Source of the DNA: Fulvimonas soli
GTDB lineage: Bacteria > Pseudomonadota > Gammaproteobacteria > Xanthomonadales > Rhodanobacteraceae
Assembly (NCBI RefSeq): GCF_003148905.1
Contig: NZ_QGHC01000016.1
Coordinates: forward strand, 1-54,711
Direction: 5' to 3'
DNA length: 54,711 nucleotides
Below the pieces are notes generated by a model that was not told the DNA's origin, made no database searches, and worked only from the letters and a program-made list of their open reading frames with translations. The position numbers and the translations under genes are program-made. Of the stretch, positions 38,207 through 46,416 are shown one piece after another. The stretch's first letter is position 1. Each line of letters begins with the position of its first letter.

Positions 38207-38649
38207 CGCAGCTCCGCGATCCGCTGCCTGGACTGCGTGTAGGAACGCGCCGGATCGACCGCGAAGCGGCCCTCCAGCGCGGTGCGCCCCAGCAGCATCG
38301 GGAACAGCATGTGCCGGCGGTCGGTCAGGCTGATGTCGATGCCGAAGCGGTGGCCCGCCAGCAGCAGCTCGCTGCGGATGAACCAGCGCTCGGTGCGGCG
38401 CCCGCCGGTGTCGGTGACGACGCGCCGGTCCAGTGCCGGCGCCTCGCACAGGAAGGTCTGCGCGCGCCGCCGCCCCGGGCTCACGCCGAAGCGCAGCCAG
38501 GTGACGCCGCCGCGCTCGAACGCCTCGAGGCCGTCCACGTGCAGCGCGCTGCTGCGCGCGCCGGTGTCCAGCTTCGCCCTGAGCAGGCCGATGCCGAGCT
38601 GCGGCAAGGCCACACGCTCCCGCCAGCCGAGTGAGATCACATCCGTCAT
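38203..38649 (-). CDS. rimB: RimB-type retropepsin-like protease
   Basis: 148 residues from ATG 38649; the upstream frame to 38718 crosses the element junction. The aspartic protease motif [11 protein letters not shown] (Asp28-Thr29-Gly30) identifies the family first annotated as ATP-dependent zinc protease and now known as RimB in the rimABK cluster, where it trims glutamates added by RimK. The four-base overlap with rimK supports this. It is the last chromosomal gene before the ICE; its upstream region now lies 38 bases from attR. Confidence 0.85.
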   Translation of the reverse strand: MTDVISLGWRERVALPQLGIGLLRAKLDTGARSSALHVDGLEAFERGGVTWLRFGVSPGRRRAQTFLCEAPALDRRVVTDTGGRRTERWFIRSELLLAGHRFGIDISLTDRRHMLFPMLLGRTALEGRFAVDPARSYTQSRQRIAELR

Positions 38650-38687
38650 GGGGGTCGGGCGCGCTCGGTGGGGATCGAGGGGGAAGG

Positions 38688-38705
38688 TGGAGCGGGCGAT
38701 GGGAA
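38688..38705 (-). other. attR: 18-bp copy of a tRNA-Gly 3' end
   Basis: On the minus strand this reads TTCCCATCGCCCGCTCCA, the T-stem, acceptor stem and CCA of a tRNA-Gly. It differs at one base from the E. coli glyU 3' end and from the 18-bp ICEclc target as I recall it. No other part of a tRNA is present. The orientation (element, then repeat, then chromosome) is that expected of the far junction, attR. Confidence 0.85.
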
Positions 38706-38870
38706 CATCACGCCGCACTCAAATCGTTGATTGATAACGGGTTTATTCCGTTTGGCGCTACGGAACTAGGCCAGATTATGTACCGGACGTACCGCGTCGG
38801 CAACCAGATCCTATCCGCATTTGTCTGCTGACATTCACGGTCAGTCATCAACGCGCGCTCCAGGCAGACG

Positions 38871-38898
38871 TGTTTCATTCTATCGTTTGATGTATAAG
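38871..38898 (+). promoter_or_regulatory. Candidate promoter and operator of abiEi
   Basis: A -10 box TATAAG (38893-38898) has only a weak -35 (TGTTTC at 38871-38876, 16 bases away). A near-palindrome, TCGTTTGAT followed by ATCAACGA, brackets the -10, as expected for an antitoxin that represses its own promoter. Confidence 0.45.
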
Positions 38899-38929
38899 AT
38901 CAACGAAATCAAGGAACATCTTTGGGGCA

Positions 38930-39541
38930 ATGGAAAGATCCTCACATGCCCAGCGCGCTCTTGCCCTGCTCCACAAGCAGGGCTTTCTGCGCACCAGCGA
39001 CTTGGACACCATCGGCGCGCCGCGGGTGGTGCTGACACGTCTGTCCACTTCCGGGCAGTTGGAGCGTGTCGGGCGCGGCCTCTACCGTTTGCCAGGCAAC
39101 CCCATGTCCGAGCAGGAGGACCTCGCCACGATTGCAGTCAAGGTTCCCAAAGCCGTGTTCTGCTTGCTGACGGCACTCCAGTTCCACGAACTGACCACGC
39201 AACTGCCTCGCCAAGTTTGGATTGCCATGCCTCGTGGCAGCCACACCCCACGTATCGAGCACCCGCCGATCAAGATGGTGCAGATGGCGGGTGATGCCTA
39301 TGCCTTGGGCATTGATGAGCACGAACGCGATGGCGCCAGACTGCGGATCTACAGTGCCGCCAAAACCGTGGCGGACTGCTTCAAGCACCGCAACCAGATC
39401 GGCCTGGACGTGGCCATTGAGGCGCTGAAGGCTGCCTGGAAGACACGCAAGGCTTCAGCCGATGACCTATGGCGCCATGCCAAGGTCTGCCGGGTCGCAA
39501 ATGTCATGCGTCCTTACCTGGAGGCGGTTTCGCATGAGTGA
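38930..39541 (+). CDS. AbiEi-type antitoxin, orphan
   Basis: 203 residues from ATG 38930. The N-terminal winged helix (HAQRALALLHKQGFLRTSDL ... LERVGRGLYRLPG) and the C-terminal antitoxin domain (VFCLLTALQFHELTTQLP, YSAAKTVADCFKHRNQIGLDVAIEAL, AKVCRVANVMRPYLEA) are those of AbiEi. It normally represses its own promoter and counters AbiEii, a nucleotidyltransferase toxin encoded just downstream. Here no AbiEii gene follows; the Wadjet operon starts 96 bases after the stop. Confidence 0.9.
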   Translation: MERSSHAQRALALLHKQGFLRTSDLDTIGAPRVVLTRLSTSGQLERVGRGLYRLPGNPMSEQEDLATIAVKVPKAVFCLLTALQFHELTTQLPRQVWIAMPRGSHTPRIEHPPIKMVQMAGDAYALGIDEHERDGARLRIYSAAKTVADCFKHRNQIGLDVAIEALKAAWKTRKASADDLWRHAKVCRVANVMRPYLEAVSHE

Positions 39542-39626
39542 CCACGCCGCCTTGATTCGCGCTTTCCGGGCAAGCCGATCCGTGCATTCGGATCGAGACG
39601 TCGTTGTCAACGAACGGCTCGGATAA
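39534..39626 (+). pseudogene. 30-codon open frame where AbiEii would begin
   Basis: An ATG overlapping the abiEi stop by eight bases opens a 30-codon frame (MSDHAALIRAFRASRS ... NERLG). The start position and first residues suit an AbiEii N-terminus, but there is too little to prove homology. It may be the stub left when the toxin was lost, or a chance frame. Confidence 0.3.
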
Positions 39627-39637
39627 GGCAGCCCATC

Positions 39638-41113
39638 ATGGCACTCGACCACCTCACACTCACCACATACCGCGATCGGCATCCTGCATGGCGATTGCTG
39701 GCCTCGCCACATGCGCCATTGGTAGCAAGCTTCCTGTACCGGGTGTTCGTTGCACCGAACGTGCGGCTGACGAGCGAAGCGGATCTGGCCGAAATGCTGG
39801 AAGATGAGCTGTTTGCCCTGCGCGAACAGCTCGGTGCAGAGGTGTATCCGAAAGCCGCAACTGAATACCTGAATGACTGGTGCGCGCCGGACAAGGGCTG
39901 GCTGCGCAAGTTCTACAAGCCCGGAACCGACGAGGCCCAGTTCGATCTCACCCCCGCCACCGAAAAAGCCATCGCCTGGCTGGTATCGCTGACCGAACGG
40001 CCTTTCGTCGGCACTGAATCTCGCCTGCTGACCTTGTTCGCGCTGCTGGAGCAGATCAGCACCGGAAGCGAGGCCGATCCAGCCAGGCGCCTGGAGGAAC
40101 TGCGCCGCAAGCGCGACGAGATCGACGCCGAGATCGGCCGCGTCTTGTCCGGCGACGTGCCGCTCATGGATGACACGGCCATCAAGGATCGCTTCCTGCA
40201 ATTCCAACAGTTGGCGCGCGAACTGCTGAGTGACTTCCGCCAGGTGGAACACAACTTCCGCCAACTCGACCGCAGCGTCCGCGAGAAGATCGCGTTGTGG
40301 GACGGCAGCAAGGGGACGCTGCTCGACGAGGTCATGGGCGAGCGCGACGCCATCGGGGATTCCGACCAGGGGCGCAGCTTCCGTGCATTCTGGGATTTCC
40401 TGATGTCCAGCCGTCGCCAGGAAGAACTGTCCGCACGGCTCGACCATATCCTCGGCCTGCCCGCCGTGGCTGCGCTCAAGCCGGAGCCGCGCACCCGCCG
40501 GGTGCACCACGATTGGCTGGAAGCCGGCGAACATACCCAGCGCACGGTAGCGCAGTTGTCGCAACAACTGCGCCGCTTCCTGGATGACCGGGCCTTCCAG
40601 GAAAACCGTCGCATCCTCGAACTGTTGCGCAGCATTGAGACCAAGGCGCTTGCATTGCGCGACATGCCACCGACCGGCGAAGTGATGCTCCTCGACGAGA
40701 TGGGCGCGGACATCGCCTTGCCGCAGGAACGCCCCCTGTTTGCGCTCCATGCCAAGCCACGCCTGGCGGAACTGATACTTGAATCCGGCGAGGACGACGA
40801 CATCGACACCACACGCCTGTTCGACCAGCACGTCGTGGACAAGACCCGCCTGCGTGAGGCCCTGCGGCAGGCATTGCGGCAGCAGTCGCAGATCAGCTTG
40901 CGCGCGTTGCTGGAGACCCAGCCGCTGCAACAGGGATTGGCCGAACTGGTCACCTGGCTGGAACTGGCCCACGCGGGCAGCCGCTGGCTGGATGGCCTCA
41001 GGGCCACGGTGGATGACGATGTGCAGGAGATCATCGAATGGGCCATGCAGGACAGCGATGGCTCGACGGTACGACGGCGGGCGCGAATGCCACGCGTGAT
41101 TTTTACGCGTTGA
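39638..41113 (+). CDS. jetA: Wadjet subunit JetA (DUF3375, kleisin-like)
   Basis: 491 residues of DUF3375 type. Features include the N-terminal LTLTTYRDRHPAWRLL, a winged-helix-rich middle, and long helices (about 150-260) that should form the kleisin bridge of the SMC complex. JetA links JetB and the JetC ATPase heads in the type I Wadjet complex, which recognises and cleaves closed circular plasmid DNA by loop extrusion. Length is normal (about 480-500). First gene of jetABCD, with only a modest AAGG ribosome site. Confidence 0.93.
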   Translation: MALDHLTLTTYRDRHPAWRLLASPHAPLVASFLYRVFVAPNVRLTSEADLAEMLEDELFALREQLGAEVYPKAATEYLNDWCAPDKGWLRKFYKPGTDEAQFDLTPATEKAIAWLVSLTERPFVGTESRLLTLFALLEQISTGSEADPARRLEELRRKRDEIDAEIGRVLSGDVPLMDDTAIKDRFLQFQQLARELLSDFRQVEHNFRQLDRSVREKIALWDGSKGTLLDEVMGERDAIGDSDQGRSFRAFWDFLMSSRRQEELSARLDHILGLPAVAALKPEPRTRRVHHDWLEAGEHTQRTVAQLSQQLRRFLDDRAFQENRRILELLRSIETKALALRDMPPTGEVMLLDEMGADIALPQERPLFALHAKPRLAELILESGEDDDIDTTRLFDQHVVDKTRLREALRQALRQQSQISLRALLETQPLQQGLAELVTWLELAHAGSRWLDGLRATVDDDVQEIIEWAMQDSDGSTVRRRARMPRVIFTR

Positions 41114-41144
41114 ATGCAAGCTGCGACGGATAGAGCGGAGACCC

Positions 41145-41819
41145 ATGAACGATATGCACCAGGATGATCCAGAAGGCGGCACCGAGTCGCGCCCGCCCGT
41201 TGTAGCGGAACTCTCGCAACTGATGGTGCATTTGCTCAAAGGCGTGTTGTACCGTCAGGACGACGAGCGCCTATGGGCCAGCCTGTTGAGCCTGCAAGCG
41301 CGGGTGCGGGAGCAGGCGGCGGTGTTGTTGCTGGATCTGGTACTGGACGAAGCCGAGGGGTACGCCTTCTTCAAAAGCCAGCCGGAGCCGGAGGATGTGG
41401 ACGCCACACCCCGTCCGCCGCGCCTGATCGCGCGACGGCCGCTGTCCTACCCGGTCAGCCTGATGCTGGCCTTGCTGCGCAAGCGCATGGCCGAAGCCGA
41501 CGCCGGCGGCGGCGATACCCGGCTGGTGCTGTCGCGCGAGGAGATCGCCGAACTGATGCGCGTGTTTCTGCCGGACGGCACCAACGAAGCGCGCCTCGTC
41601 GACCAAGTGGATTCGACCATCACCAAGGTGGTGGAATTGGGCTATCTGCGCAAGCTCAAGCCCGCTGCCGGCGCAGCTCAGCAGGCACCTCGCTACGAGG
41701 TGCGGCGCATCCTCAAGGCGTTCGTCGATGCACAGTGGCTGGCCGACTTCGATGCGCGCCTGGAGGGCTATCGCACCGCATTGTCAGGTGCCGATCGCGA
41801 CAAGGAAGCTGGCCGATGA
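41145..41819 (+). CDS. jetB: Wadjet subunit JetB (DUF4194, KITE-like)
   Basis: 224 residues of DUF4194, the MukE-like winged-helix subunit. The core VVAELSQLMVHLLKGVLYRQDDERLW, ARRPLSYPVSLMLALLRKRM and LVDQVDSTITKVVELGYLRKL are conserved. GGAG lies five bases before ATG 41145. Its stop overlaps the jetC start by four bases (ATGA). Confidence 0.93.
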   Translation: MNDMHQDDPEGGTESRPPVVAELSQLMVHLLKGVLYRQDDERLWASLLSLQARVREQAAVLLLDLVLDEAEGYAFFKSQPEPEDVDATPRPPRLIARRPLSYPVSLMLALLRKRMAEADAGGGDTRLVLSREEIAELMRVFLPDGTNEARLVDQVDSTITKVVELGYLRKLKPAAGAAQQAPRYEVRRILKAFVDAQWLADFDARLEGYRTALSGADRDKEAGR

Positions 41820-44800
41820 ACGATTTTTCGCCACAGGAGCTCGATTTCGTGGCCGACGACAGCCGCGTCGGCTTTCGCCTGCAGCGGCTGGAAGTTCTGA
41901 ACTGGGGCACATTCGACCGGCGCGTCTGGCGCTATGAACTCGATGGGCGTAACGGCCTGCTCACTGGCGACATCGGTTCGGGCAAATCCACCCTGGTCGA
42001 TGCCGTCACCACGCTGCTGGTGCCAGCGCAACGCATCGCCTACAACAAGGCCGCAGGCGCCGAGACGCGTGAGCGATCACTGCGGTCCTACGTGCTGGGC
42101 CATTACAAGAGCGAGCGCAACGAAACCACCGGCAGCGCCCGCCCGGTGGCGCTGCGCGATGCAAGCAGCTACAGCGTGATCCTGGGTGTGTTCCGCAACG
42201 AAGCCTATGGCCAGTCGGTCACGCTGGCGCAGGTATTCTGGTTTCGCGAACCACAGGGCCAGCCCGCACGCTTGTTCGTGACGGTAGAGCGGGAGCTGTC
42301 CATCACCGAGCACTTTTCCGGATTCGGCAGCGACATCAACGGCCTGCGCAAGAAGTTGCGCGCGATGGGCTGCGAACTGAATGACAGCTTCCCGCCCTAC
42401 GGCGCCTGGTTCCGCCGCCGCTTCGGCATCGAGCACGAGCAGGCGCTGGAGCTGTTCCATCAGACGGTTTCCATGAAATCGGTTGGCAATCTGACCGATT
42501 TCGTGCGCAGCCATATGCTCGAACCGTTCGACGTGGGGGGGCGCATCGAGGCACTGCTCGGCCATTTCGATGACCTCGACCGCGCCCACCAGTCGGTACT
42601 CAAGGCCAAGCGGCAGATCGAGTTGTTGACTCCGCTGGTGGAGGATGGCCTTCGCCACGGGCAAATCGCCGCCGAGATCCAGGCGCTGCGCGAAGGACGC
42701 GATGCATTACGCCCGTACTTCGCCGGCTTGAAGGCAGCACTGCTGGAGAGGCGCCTGGAATTGTTGACTCAGGATGCGACGCGCTGGGACGCCCGCATCA
42801 AGCAACTGGGAGAGCAACGAGACAACGCCCGAATCGAGCAGGGGAAGCTCGAAGGCGCACTGCGCGAGAACGGCGGCGACCGGCTGCAACAACTCGCTGC
42901 CGCCATTCAGCAGCAGGAGGCAGAGAAACAGCAACGGCAGGAGAAAGCGGACACCTACACCACGCTATTGACGCGCATTGGAGAAGCAGCGCCGGGAGAC
43001 GAAGCTGCTTTCATGACACAAAGATCCACCATCGGAGAACACGCCGAAGCGCTGCGCACAAGCATTGCGGACCACGATACGCAGATCAATGAAGACGGAT
43101 ATGCGCTGCGGCGGGGTCAGGAAGAACACAAAGCGCTCAGCGACGAGATCGACAGCCTTGCGCGTCGCAAGAGCAATATCGACGCGGCCCAGGTGCGCAT
43201 CCGCGACGCATTGTGCGCCGCCCTGTCCATCGCCGAGGAAGACCTGCCCTTTGCCGGCGAACTGATCCAGGTGCGCGAGGACGAACGCGACTGGGAGGGC
43301 GCGGCCGAACGCCTGCTGCATGGCTTCGGCCTGTCCCTGCTGGTGCCGGATAGGCACTACAAGGACGTGGCCGACTGGGTGGAGCGCCAGCACCTGGGCA
43401 CGCGCCTGGTGTACTTCCACGTGCGTGCGCGCAAGTCCACGCTGGCCGGCAGCCTGCACCCCCAGTCGCTGGTGCGCAAGCTGCTCATCAAGCCCGACAC
43501 GCCGTACTACGACTGGCTTGAACGCGAACTGCACCACCGCTTCGACCTGGCCTGCTGCGACAACACCGAGCAGTTCCGCCGCGAGACCCGAGCCATCACC
43601 CGCGCCGGACAGATCAAGGACCCGAGCGGACGCCACGAAAAGGACGACCGCCGCCGCATCGACGACCGCAGTCGCTACGTGCTGGGCTGGAGCAACGCCG
43701 ACAAGCTGCGGACCTTGCGTGACGAACGTGAAGGCCTGGAACAGCGACTGGGCGACATCGGTCTGCGCATTGCCAACACACAGCGATTGCGCGGGCAATG
43801 CCAGGCGCAACTGGAGGCCTTGGCCAAGCTCGAAGTCTTCACCCGCTACAGCGAGATCGACTGGCAGGCACCGGCACGCGAGATTGCCCGGCTGACCGAG
43901 GAACGCGACCGCCTCAAGGCGGCCTCCGATACCCTGCGGGAACTGGAAAGCCAACTGGCGCAGGTCGTTGAGCGCCTGAAGGAGATCGAAGGCGATCTTG
44001 GCGAGGCACAAGGCAAACGCGGAGAAATTCGCAGCAAGCACGAAACTGCCCAGGCACAGCATGCGCAGGCTCTCGAAATCCAGACGCAAGCCGCACTCGA
44101 CGACATGTTGCTGCAATCTCTTGAGGGCTGGCGCGCCGAAGTCCTGGGCGACCACCAGCTCACGGTGGAATCCTGCGACAACCGCGAACAGGACGTGCGC
44201 AATGGCTTGCAGGCGCGCATCGATGCCGAAGACAAGCGTCTCTCACGCCTGACCGAACGCATCATCAACGCCATGCGCGGTTTTAAGGAGGCCTTCAAGG
44301 CAGAGACCGCCGAGATCGACATCAGCCTGGCCGCGCTGCCCGAGTTCGAGCGCTTGATGAAGGATTTGCAGCACGACGACCTGCCGCGCTTCGAAGCGCG
44401 TTTCAAGGAACTGCTCAACGTCAATACCATCAACGAGATCGCCAATTTCAACGCCCAGCTCGCGCGCGAGCGTGAAACGATCAAGGAGCGGGTCGATGTC
44501 ATCAACCAATCCTTGCAGGTGATCGACTACAACCCCGGACGCTACATCCGGTTGCTGGCGCAACCCAGCCCCGATGCGGAGATCCGCGACTTCCTGCAGG
44601 ATCTGCGTGCCTGCACCGAAGGCGCGCTGAGCGGCTCGGAAGACGAACAGTATTCCGAGACCAAATTTCTGCAGGTCAAAGCCATCATCGACCGCTTCCG
44701 GGGGCGCGAGGGACTGGCCGAGATCGACCGGCGCTGGATGCAGAAGGTGACCGACGTGCGCAACGGCTTCCTGTTTTCCGCCAGCGAGCGCTGGCGCGAG

Positions 44801-45193
44801 GACGATGCCGAGCACGAACACTACTCCGACTCCGGCGGCAAATCCGGCGGGCAGAAGGAGAAGCTGGCCTATACCGTGCTGGCCGCCAGCCTGGCCTACC
44901 AGTTCGGCCTGGAATGGGGGGCGGTGCGCTCGCGCTCGTTCCGTTTTGTCGTGATCGACGAAGCCTTCGGGCGCGGCTCGGATGAATCGGCCCAGTATGG
45001 GCTGGAACTGTTCCGCCAGCTCAACCTGCAACTGCTGATCATTACGCCGCTGCAAAAGATCCACATCATCGAGTCCTACGTGTCCAGCGTCGGCTTCGTG
45101 CACAACGAAGGCGGCCGCGAGTCGCGGCTGCGCAACCTGAGCATTGAAGAGTATCGTGCGCAGAAGGCTGCTGCCACGGGAGCCGCCCCATGA
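41816..45193 (+). CDS. jetC: Wadjet subunit JetC (SMC/MukB-like ATPase)
   Basis: 1125 residues from ATG 41816. The Walker A motif GDIGSGKST is at 51-59; the ABC signature lies in SGGKSGGQKEK (about 1006-1016); Walker B FVVIDEAFG has Asp1048 and Glu1049. Coiled-coil arms lie at about 280-470 and 620-830 and flank a hinge. It is the loop-extruding motor of the complex. All key ATPase residues are intact, so the system is predicted functional. Overlaps jetB and jetD by four bases each. Confidence 0.96.
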   Translation: MNDFSPQELDFVADDSRVGFRLQRLEVLNWGTFDRRVWRYELDGRNGLLTGDIGSGKSTLVDAVTTLLVPAQRIAYNKAAGAETRERSLRSYVLGHYKSERNETTGSARPVALRDASSYSVILGVFRNEAYGQSVTLAQVFWFREPQGQPARLFVTVERELSITEHFSGFGSDINGLRKKLRAMGCELNDSFPPYGAWFRRRFGIEHEQALELFHQTVSMKSVGNLTDFVRSHMLEPFDVGGRIEALLGHFDDLDRAHQSVLKAKRQIELLTPLVEDGLRHGQIAAEIQALREGRDALRPYFAGLKAALLERRLELLTQDATRWDARIKQLGEQRDNARIEQGKLEGALRENGGDRLQQLAAAIQQQEAEKQQRQEKADTYTTLLTRIGEAAPGDEAAFMTQRSTIGEHAEALRTSIADHDTQINEDGYALRRGQEEHKALSDEIDSLARRKSNIDAAQVRIRDALCAALSIAEEDLPFAGELIQVREDERDWEGAAERLLHGFGLSLLVPDRHYKDVADWVERQHLGTRLVYFHVRARKSTLAGSLHPQSLVRKLLIKPDTPYYDWLERELHHRFDLACCDNTEQFRRETRAITRAGQIKDPSGRHEKDDRRRIDDRSRYVLGWSNADKLRTLRDEREGLEQRLGDIGLRIANTQRLRGQCQAQLEALAKLEVFTRYSEIDWQAPAREIARLTEERDRLKAASDTLRELESQLAQVVERLKEIEGDLGEAQGKRGEIRSKHETAQAQHAQALEIQTQAALDDMLLQSLEGWRAEVLGDHQLTVESCDNREQDVRNGLQARIDAEDKRLSRLTERIINAMRGFKEAFKAETAEIDISLAALPEFERLMKDLQHDDLPRFEARFKELLNVNTINEIANFNAQLARERETIKERVDVINQSLQVIDYNPGRYIRLLAQPSPDAEIRDFLQDLRACTEGALSGSEDEQYSETKFLQVKAIIDRFRGREGLAEIDRRWMQKVTDVRNGFLFSASERWREDDAEHEHYSDSGGKSGGQKEKLAYTVLAASLAYQFGLEWGAVRSRSFRFVVIDEAFGRGSDESAQYGLELFRQLNLQLLIITPLQKIHIIESYVSSVGFVHNEGGRESRLRNLSIEEYRAQKAAATGAAP

Positions 45194-46395
45194 CCTGGAG
45201 CCAGCCCACCGATCTGCGCACGCAGGTCGAACGGCTGTGGCAGCGCGGCGAACTGCTGCGTACCGTGGTCGGCGGTGACACACTGAATTGGCCATTGCGG
45301 CTGTCGCTGAAGTCGCCGTCCGCCGCCGATCTCAGCAACCGTTTCGATGCCGTGCGCGGCTGGGTGCGGGAAATCAGCGCCATGCCGCGCGTGCGCATCG
45401 AATGGCGCGAGTGGATGCACCGGGTGCAGGGCCGGCAGCGTCTGCCGGACACGCTGTGGATCGATACGTTGGACGATGCACTGGCGATGATCGGCAAGAC
45501 CGGCGATGCCCGCCGGTTCCAGGCGCTCTGGCAGCAAACTGCCGAAGCGCAACCCACACTGCTGGCATGGCTGCAAAGATCGCCGTTGCAGACTTTGGCG
45601 CTGGCCGAACACTGGCCACGCCTGCTGGCCGTGGTGGCCTGGGTGCAAGCCCATCCGCGCCCAGGCGTCTATCTTCGGCAGGTTGACGCGCCGGGCGTGG
45701 ACAGCAAATTCATCGAAGCCCATCGCGGTACGCTGGCTCAGTGGCTGGATCTGGCTTTGCCGACGGAAGCCATCGACCACGCTGCTACCGGGATGGCCGG
45801 GTTTGCCCGTCGCTACGGTTTTCTGGAGAAGCCCGTTCGCATCCGCCTGCGCTTGCTCGATCCGCAACTGCCCCAGCTTCCCGGCTGCACCGGACTGACC
45901 GACATCACCCTGGATGAGGATAGCTTCGCCACGCTCACCTTGCCTGCGCAGCGTGTGTTCATCACCGAAAACGAGGTGAACTTCCTAGCGTTCCCACCGG
46001 TCTCCAGTGCCATCGTCGTGTTCGGTGCCGGCTATGGCTGGGGAGCGCTCGCCCGAGCCAACTGGCTGCATCGCGCCTCTCTGCACTACTGGGGAGACAT
46101 CGATACCCATGGCTTTGCCATTCTGGACAGCCTGCGCAAGTATTTCCCGCTAGCCGCTTCGTTCCTCATGGACCGCTCCACCCTGATGGCCCACGCACTT
46201 CAATGGGGTGACGAGCCCCTCGACAAACGCCATACGTTGCCCTTGTCCCGACTGGTCGATGAGGAGGCCGCTCTCTACGACGACTTGCGTCATGACCGAA
46301 TCCGGCCACAGCTGCGGCTGGAACAGGAACGCATCAGCTATCGCTGGCTATGCGCGGCGTTGGCGACAACAGTCCAGGACGATTCTCGGCCGTAG
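45190..46395 (+). CDS. jetD: Wadjet nuclease subunit JetD (Toprim)
   Basis: 401 residues with the DUF3322/DUF2220 pair. The Toprim catalytic residues are visible: Glu260/Glu262 in ITENEVNFLAF, and Asp303 and Asp305 in YWGDIDTHGF. JetD cuts the DNA once the JetABC motor has stalled on a closed circle. Length is normal. It is the last gene of the operon, convergent with hipA, 21 bases away. Confidence 0.95.
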   Translation: MTWSQPTDLRTQVERLWQRGELLRTVVGGDTLNWPLRLSLKSPSAADLSNRFDAVRGWVREISAMPRVRIEWREWMHRVQGRQRLPDTLWIDTLDDALAMIGKTGDARRFQALWQQTAEAQPTLLAWLQRSPLQTLALAEHWPRLLAVVAWVQAHPRPGVYLRQVDAPGVDSKFIEAHRGTLAQWLDLALPTEAIDHAATGMAGFARRYGFLEKPVRIRLRLLDPQLPQLPGCTGLTDITLDEDSFATLTLPAQRVFITENEVNFLAFPPVSSAIVVFGAGYGWGALARANWLHRASLHYWGDIDTHGFAILDSLRKYFPLAASFLMDRSTLMAHALQWGDEPLDKRHTLPLSRLVDEEAALYDDLRHDRIRPQLRLEQERISYRWLCAALATTVQDDSRP

Positions 46396-46416
46396 CGGTA
46401 TGTCCTGCCGATGTCG

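Noticed and set aside
38650-38930. A complete tRNA gene at the ICE junction
   Set aside because: Only the 18-base 3' end is present; no D-arm, anticodon arm or 5' acceptor strand can be found on either side.
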